This document shows, in pieces, positions 54,301-63,300 of a stretch of 64,000 bases of DNA (the stretch's first letter is position 1; every line of letters starts with the position of its first letter). The stretch comes from Mactra quadrangularis. Taxonomy: Eukaryota; Mollusca; Bivalvia; Venerida; Mactridae. The translations under genes were made by a program, and so were the position numbers. Under the pieces are notes generated by a model. The model saw only the letters and a program-made list of their open reading frames with translations. It was not told the origin of the DNA and made no database searches. The DNA lies in assembly GCA_025267735.1 (NCBI GenBank), contig CM046309.1, positions 31,905,202 through 31,969,201 on the forward strand. Direction: 5' to 3'.

Positions 54301-57300
54301 TGAGTGGTTGAAAATCATATGATTAATGACTTATTGTAAGTCAAAATCATGAATGTTTAATTTAAGAATAGATTTTCCCTATTATATCAAGACTGTTCCC
54401 TTACTGTTTGTTTGTTTGTTGGGTTTAATGCAGTAGCAACACATTGTATAGGTCATTAAACGGTGGTCAGTCAACCTACTCACTCCTCCTGGAAAGGCTA
54501 AATCTCTGGATTTAGCTGTTAACCAACTACTAAGCACATACTTTCGTCAGTGACTGACAAATGCCCTACGTAATTAAAAATCATTGGTAAGAGGGAGAAT
54601 GGCCATAGAAATGATTTCATGACAAAGCTCTATGAAAGTATGCCTTGCTCAGGAATTAAACCCACAACCCCTCAATTAGTAGACTCGCATACTACTAGGG
54701 GTGTAACGGTTAACCGATATACCGGTTAATATTGCAATACGACTTCTGACGGTTTTTAACCGGTTCGTTTTTCTCTGAATCGGTTTTTCTAGTTATGTTA
54801 CATACTGATTGTTTTTATTAGAGTCTGAAATTTAAATGTTTGATTAGATGTTAAAATGTGTTCGGAAACTTGAAATATTTTTCGTAAAGTGAGAGAATAG
54901 ATTTCTTTGAAAGTCCATTCAAAACCTTTTTTCTAACTCATGTAACTTACTCGAACATTTGCGTAATACGTGTAGATCATTTGAAAATACAAATATATAT
55001 GTACAATGTTGATCAAATTAGGACGATGCACGTGCATTAATTTATGCTATGCATGTATGCACAAAGAACAATATGTATTGCAATATATTGCAATATATTG
55101 CAATACGGGTTTCGTGTATTGCAATATATTGCAATACGGTTTTTACCGTATTGTTACACCCCTACATACTACCAATTGAGCTAGCTGGGCGGCTGTTCCC
55201 TTACTAAAGACAATTAAAACAAGCAATTTTGATGGTCCTAATAGTGAAATTTTATTGTACAAAATTTTATAAAATTCTGATTTAGTATTCTTGCTCCCCT
55301 TAAGTGGTCTCTTTAACTTTGTTATGTATTTTTATATTAATTTAATGATGTATATTTACAGGGGAGGTAATGTTCTGATAGCTGATCTTGGTATGTTACA
55401 AATAAAAAGTGAACTTCAACCTAAAGATTCTTCTCTAGAGGTATGTTCAGCAAATACTTCTTTACCGTTTTGGTTAGCATAGTTGGTAGCGTATCTGACT
55501 CCAAACCAATGGTTGTGCATTTCAATCCTGGCTAGGACTTCAAGCAAATGATTGTGCATGCAATTCCTAGCTAGGACTGCAAACAAATTGTTGTGCATCA
55601 AATTTCTGGCCAGGACTGCAAACCAGTGGTTGTGCATCTAATTATTTGGTAGTACCTACATACCTTTGTCGAGTGAAGAAATATTTTCCTATGGCCATTC
55701 TTATGCCATTCTTATGCCTCTGTTTCAAATATGGTAGTTTTGGCTCCTAGTGTGTATGATCTTATTAGTAGGTTAAAAACTTGGATACAGTGATCTTTGT
55801 AGAGATTCAAATATGGTAGTTTGGCGACTAGCCACATAATAATGGCAGAAAAATGTTGATAAGTAGATGTGATGCACCATACAATATTTTACTTTACTAG
55901 AATTGTATTAATTGTAACTATAGCAACTTAATTATAACTTAAAATAGCATTATTTATGTATAATTTGTTAAAGCTGTATATAATTGGTTAAGATCTAGAT
56001 TACTTGTAGGTGCATTAAAGCTTGAACTGTTATGAAATGAGATTACTCAAATTTCTTCATCAATGTAACCAGAAAATAGATTACCAGTATATGTTTAAAT
56101 TGCTTTTGTAAGTTTACTGTACATACAAGTAAGCAGTAATCTGATTAAGGTGATCTCTTTGTGTTCTCCAATTACCAGAGGATGAAATTGTCCAAGTTAA
56201 TTAAGTTTTTATTTATTATCTATTTAGGCAGTTTATAGTTAAAGTTATGCATTCTTTGTGCAAATAATTTCAAGCAGCTTGTTGAAGGGCTTGTTGAATT
56301 TGAAGTTAATGAGCTTACATTCAAATTTATCCCCGGTGTAATGTGTAAATATAGTCGGACAATATTAACCAGGGCAGCATATTATCATAAACCTTACGAT
56401 AATTTAACAATATGTTATAGAAGCATTTACGTCTAAAATAGGTTGTACATGTAAGACACTTGATAATATGCACCCCTGAGCTTGAACTACCTGATTATGA
56501 TAATTGTACGCTTCACTTACATTATATCGTGAGTTTCCGTATATGTGTGTACGATTATACACATGTTTATAACAATCTATGTGACTATAAATCAATTTTG
56601 TTAACATTGCATATCAAAGTACTTTTGATTTTATGAGGAAACACATAAATCAGCATTATTGTGACACGATTTCAAAGTATTTATTCTTATGAAAACGAAA
56701 TTAATTGTTCAGTATGTGTATTTTCTCGAAAGCTTCCAATGAAGTGCAATTTACAAACGAAGCGATATTCATGCTATATTCAATGTTGCATCATCGTTAT
56801 TTCTATACAGCCGTATATTTTATTTCCATGTTAATAAAACATAATGCTGAAATTATTTATTTTTCTATTTTAAAATTTAAATTACATACAGTTGATATAC
56901 AGTGCTTAATACATAACTCATGCTAAAACATTGTTTATTTAATTCGGGCACATCAAAGCTTGTGCCTATGTTTTATTCTGCAACAAAACATAGAAATATT
57001 GGTGTTTTTTTTCTGAAATAATGATGCAAATAAATCGATCAATTATAGGTGTTAATATTGGATCTAAATAATCAAAATTGTACTCTGATTATTATAATTT
57101 TAGTCATTATTCCTTGCTTTATTCCAAAAAAATACTGTTTTCAAATACAACTGAATGTTGTTTTCTATTATTACCCACATTTAACTCCCTTTTATGTGAA
57201 AACAAAATATTTTGTGTATGTATATTATAAACAACAGTGCAAACTGTGATAAGATCAAATTGGTGCCAATACTGTTAATTGTAAATAAACACTGGGGGAG

Positions 57301-60300
57301 GGGGAATTGAGGGAGGCTGTTATTCTAAATACAGTAAAGTTTTATTTAAAGTACATGTATCAGTTTTCTGATATTTTCTACACTATTGGAAATCCTCATT
57401 TGAACCATTGAACTGACGCTCCTTCTATATATAAGACCTCTCTGTAAGATCTTGTTAATATATGTTTACACTATGTGTTTAGATGTAGTATGTATGTATT
57501 ATACTGACTGGAAGGTTGTCTTAGAGATTCACAAACAACTTTGGTGCCAAATTTGTCTGATATTTATCTGCTGCAATATAGTATACATTCTGGTATTTGA
57601 TATAAGTAAAAGTGAATGTATTAAAACAAAATTTGGAAAAGAAATAGCTTGGAACTATTTTTTGTGACTTTAATTTTATATTGATAAATAATTTTACTTG
57701 TAATACATATAATAGTGAAACCTACATAAATAAAGGAAATTTGTTATCTGACTGAACAATACAAGATCTGAGCGAAAGATTTTAAAAATGAATAAGGCAA
57801 CTTCTGCACAAGCTTTAAATGATGTTTTATCAACTATGGAGGCATCCATTCTACAAATAGATCATGCTACACTGAAACATTCAAATGATGTACAGGACAG
57901 AATGACGAGACATTTACAGCAAAGTTATAGAAGGTTAAATGATAGTTCTAGAATCACTGAACCTTTCAGAAGATATGGTACTGTTAAGGATAGTCAAACA
58001 CCCTCAGTTTGGGACTGGAATGAAGTTGCTGAAAAAAATACAAAATTTTCAAAATCACAGAATATTATTGTTAAAATCAAAGGGAGGCATCATTTAGTGC
58101 AAAAATCTCATTTATACAAACTGTTGGGAAAATATGTTGGAAGTCAGAAAGAAAAACAGGTAAAAGTTTCAAATGATGAGTCACATGTTTGCAATAGGAG
58201 ATATTCAAACTCTGATCAAACATGTTTGAATCCTGAACAAGCATGTTTGAATCTTCACCAAAGAACTTTGAATCCTGAACAACCATGTTTGAATCTTGAC
58301 CAAGGAACTTTGAATCCTAAACAAACAGGCTTGAATACCAACCAAACATGTTTTAATTTTGATAGAAGAACTTTGAATCCTGTACAAACAGACTTGAATA
58401 CTGACCAAACAGGCTTGAATTTTGATGGAAGAACTTTGAATCCTGTACAAACAGACTTAAATCCTGACCAAACAGGCTTGATTTGGGATGAAGGAACTTT
58501 GAATCCTGAACAAACAGGCTTGAAGGTTGACCAAAGAAATTTTAATCCTGACAAAACATGTTTGAATCTTGATCAAGGGATTACAAATACTGACCAATCA
58601 TGCTTGAATTTGGAAAAAAGAACTTTGAATCCTGACCAAACATGTTCAAGTTCTGACCAAGAAGTTTTGAATCTTCACCAACCAGGATTGAATCTGGATG
58701 AAAGAGGTATGAATTTTCACCAAAGAGGTTCAGATTCTGTCCAGACGGGTTTAAATTCTTATCAACAGTGCTTGAATTCTGACCAAATAAGTTTAAATGA
58801 TGACCAAACATGCTTGAATAGAAGATATTCACATTCTGAACAGAGGTTCTTTTCGAATGCTGAACCAAGAAGATATTCAAATCCTGGACTGAGAAGATTC
58901 TCCAGTTCTTCAAGTCCTTATCAGAGGAGGCATTCTAGGCCTCACCAAGTAAACTCTAATGTGTTGTCTAATAGTTTAGAAGATGTTTCAACATCTAACA
59001 ACTGTGTAGATGACACACCTAGTGACAGTAGTGTAGATAGCGAAGACTTGGATAGTAAATTTGATCAGAAATTGAAATCTTTGACATTTCATTATAGTGA
59101 TTACGTATCAAGTTACTATAGACCATACTCTAGATTCACGGACATTAATCCTTATTATTTAAACGTAGACAATTACTATGTTGGTCATTCAAATAAGAAA
59201 AATCTAGGTAGTAGACACTATGATAATGCATATGAAAGTCATGCATTATTTACAAGTATGACCAGGGATTTCAGGTCTAAAAAAGGAACAGACGTAGACC
59301 TTGCAGCAACCCGTCTTGTTGCCCAGCAAATATTTTACTTTCATTCTATGAGATTTTATGGAAAATAATTAACTATTATTTTAAAGGGACAAGGTACTTT
59401 TCAGTCTAGAGTTTATGTTCTTTAAAATATAAGATGAAAATGAATTTGGGAATTAATGATGGTTACTGTAGTTGTTTACGTAAATTGTGCAACTTGTTTT
59501 GCTTTAATTTTGTACATTTTACTCATGGTGATGGGGCATTGCAAAGTTTGTATGGTGATTTGTAAGATATTGATATACATGTATGTATTGAATTGAAATA
59601 CAGGTTTCATTTATAATCCCTTATAAACAAAACAAGTTATAAAGCTATAAGAAAACTGCATAGTCATAAAAAAAGAAAAAAATATTGAAAAAATAATGTC
59701 ATAATTTATTATTATTTAGGTAGTAAAAGCTCTTCTGTAAAGTGAAGTTCAATCAAGACCATATTACATGTACATTTCAGTGTATTATTTTTGTTCATCA
59801 AAATCAAGGAAGATTTTCAGTTTCTGAAATTTTAATGATGAATGCTGTCTTTAAAAAAGCTTGTGCCATACTTGTTTGTTTTTGATTGAATGTTTCATAT
59901 ACAATAACAGTAATAGAGGATTTGTTCAATAAAATATTTATTTTATGTGTTTATATGTATTTTGTTGATTTATAATAATACAAAAATTTATTTTTATCTT
60001 TCAATATAGCCTTATTTAAATTTTAAGATGTTGTCATTTTGAAGATATTTATTTCACTGCAGTGCTATATTTTCACTGCAGTGATGATATATGATTTTTT
60101 TATAATTTCTTTGTATATTTACTTTGATACATGAAAACAATGTTGTAAAGTTTTATATTATTTTAGTTTTGTTTACCTCATGGACATATATTATTTTGTT
60201 GTTAACATAAGCACCAAAAGTTTCTATGCGGGATTCTGAATGCTTTAAAAAAATGTTAGTTGTATATTTTGTTTTTGTTCAGTGATTTATGATATTCTTT

Positions 60301-63300
60301 ACTGTTGGAAAGAAACAATTGAAGATTTTTTCTGCAAGTAGTTTGTGTTTGCTTTTTAAGTCTTGCATTTTCTTCCAAGGTAAAAATTGTGACTTTTATC
60401 GTTCTGTAAATACTAGGCACTTTAAAAAAAAAATAAACACAATTTTATTAAAACCTGCATAAATTGTATATACTATGAATTTTAATGTTATATATATTAC
60501 ATTATTATAGTATCTGAAATCAATAAAAGTTATTTTGTCTTTTATTTGCTTGTTGTTTAAACTTCAAACCATTGCTATAATCAAATCACATAAAAGTCCA
60601 GTGTGCCATTTTATGACTGCTCTTGTTCTAGATAAAATGTCTTACATGTTTTCAATTGTAAGTCTTGATGTACTAATGTATTTATTATCACTCTAGTGAA
60701 CATTGTAAAGTTGATTCAAAGGAGTATTTCCTGTTCTTAACATAACAGAAAACAGCGAGAGTAGTAATTACCACTAGGTGGAAGCTGCTAAAATAATAGG
60801 GGCTTGTATACTTAACTCCACTCTTATATCATAGGTGAAAATCCAATTTGATTCAGTTTATGGAACAACCAAAAAACAAAACTTGGAGCTTCTCTGCCTA
60901 ACTTTTTTTAGAATGTTGCACTTTACACAGGGTTATTTTTTAATAGCTTTATGCTGAATTTTCCTCAGTAAAGGGGTTGTTGTCACCTACTGGTTGATTT
61001 GAGTACATGTAAAAGTTAAAAATTGTCCAGGAATTACTTAATTGTTGATATAAAGAATAAACTTCAAACTAAAAGCTTAATTAAGAAATAACATCCAGTT
61101 CTTTATATTTTGGTGTTGAATAAAACTTATGCACAAGCTTTGAGTTGCCAAAATTAAAGAGCATGAGTTATTTAATAAGTGCATCTTAGTAAGTGCCTTA
61201 TTTGCTTTATTCCTCAACAAAAGATAGAAAAATTATGTTATTTTTATTCGAACTTAGAAAAATAAATAACTTGACTGACACAAGTATCAATAAGAATTAT
61301 GTTGGGCAGTTGTCAGTCACTGATGGAAGTATGTGATTAGTTTAAATACTGGATAACAGCTTAATCCAGATAGTCACTGACAGAAGTATATGCCTAGTAA
61401 CTGGTTAACAGTTTAATCCAGATAGTCACTGACAGAAGTAAGTGCCTAGTAACTGGTTAACAGCTTAATCCAGATAGTCACTGACAGAAGTATATGCCTA
61501 GTAACTGGTTAACAGTTTAATCCAGATAGTCACTGACAGAAGTAAGTGCCTAGTAACTGGTTAACAGTTTAATCCAGATAGTCACTGACAGAAGTAAGTG
61601 CCTAGTAACTGGTTAACAGTTTAATCCAGATAGTCACTGACAGAAGTAAGTGCCTAGTAACTGGTTAACAGCTTAATCCAGATAGTCACTGACAGAAGTA
61701 AGTGCCTAGTAACTGGTTAACAGCTTAATCCAGATAGTCACTGACAGAAGTTTATGCCTAGTAACTGGTTAACAGCTTAATCCAGATAGTCACTGACAGA
61801 AGTTAGTGCCTAGTAACTGGTTAAAAGCTAAATCCAGTTAGTCACTGATGGAAGTATGTGCCTAGTAACTGGTTAACAGCTAAATCCAGATAGTCACTGA
61901 CAGAAGTAAGTGCCTAGTAACTGGTTAACAGTTTAATCCAGATAGTCACTGACAGAAGTAAGTGCCTAGTAACTGGTTAACAATTTAATCCAGATAGTCA
62001 CTGACAGAAGTAAGTGCCTAGTAACTGGTTAACAGTTTAATCCAGATAGTCACTGACAGAAGTAAGTGCCTAGTAACTGGGTAACAGCTTAATCCAGATA
62101 GTCACTGACAGAAGTAAGTGCCTAGTAACTGGTTAACAGCTTAATCCAGACAGTCACTGACAGAAGTTTGTGCCTAGTAACTGGTTATCAGCTTAATCCA
62201 GATAGTCACTGACAGAAGTTAGTGCCTAGTAACTGGTTAAAAGCTAAATCCAGTTAGTCACTGATGGAAGTATGTGCCTAGTAACTGGTTAACAGTTTAA
62301 TCCAGATAGTCACTGAAAGAAGTAAGTGCCTAGTAACTGGTTAACAGCTAAATCCAGATAGTCACTGACAGAAGTAAGTGCCTAGTAACTGGTTAACAGT
62401 TTAATCCAGATAGCCACTGACAGAAGTAAGTGCCTAGTAACTGGTTAACAGTTTAATCCAGATAGCCACTGACAGAAGTAAGTGCCTAGTAACTGGTTAA
62501 CAGCTTAATCCAGATAGTCACTGACAGAAGTAAGTGCCTAGTAACTGGTTAACAGTTTAATCCAGATAGCCACTGACAGAAGTTTGTGCCTAGTAACTGG
62601 TTAACAGTTTAATCCAGATAGTCACTGACAGAAGTAAGTGCCTAGTAACTGGTTAACAGTTTAATCCAGATAGCCACTGACAGAAGTTTGTGCCTAGTAA
62701 CTGGTTAACAGTTTAATCCAGATAGTCACTGACAGAAGTAAGTGCCTAGTAACTGGTTAACAGTTTAATCCAGATAGTCACTGACAGAAGTAAGTGTCTA
62801 GTAACTGGTTAACAGCTAAATCCAGTTAGTCCCTGACAGGAGTAAGTTCCTAGTAACTGGCAGCTGAATACAGATAGCCACTGACGGAAGTATTGGGCAT
62901 TTAGACTATTATCTCTACTATATGTACAAATATATGTTTATAATTTCAGCATGGTAATTTATCAGAGTCAGAAATTGCCTCAAGACTTTATGATCAATTT
63001 AATATCACCATAACAGATGTAAAAATGTTGTTGGCTGATTCAGGTAAGATAATTTGTAGAGAAAAATATGAAATGTGAAAGACCTTAAAACATGTAAGAA
63101 AACAGTGGGGTAACTTTTGGATGGGATTCAAACCAACATGAAGCTTGCTTTCCAATGATTACTAGCCCAACATTGTAATCACTGGCCACACCTACTCCTA
63201 ATATCTGACTTAATGGTGGAGTGGTCTTATTAAGGAACCTTCTTCTCAAATTTCATATAAGCATTTTGGACCAAAACTTTGTCCAAAAGCACATGATTCT

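Noticed and set aside
58205..58913. Three minus-strand frames with repetitive sequence opposite the heptad array
   Set aside because: They are antisense shadows of the 21/42-base repeat, whose period is a multiple of three and so keeps several frames open. The plus frame is far longer and has unique ends.
61306..62897. CRISPR-like array (regular repeats)
   Set aside because: The whole 52-bp unit is repeated without unique spacers, in an animal intron. It is a minisatellite.
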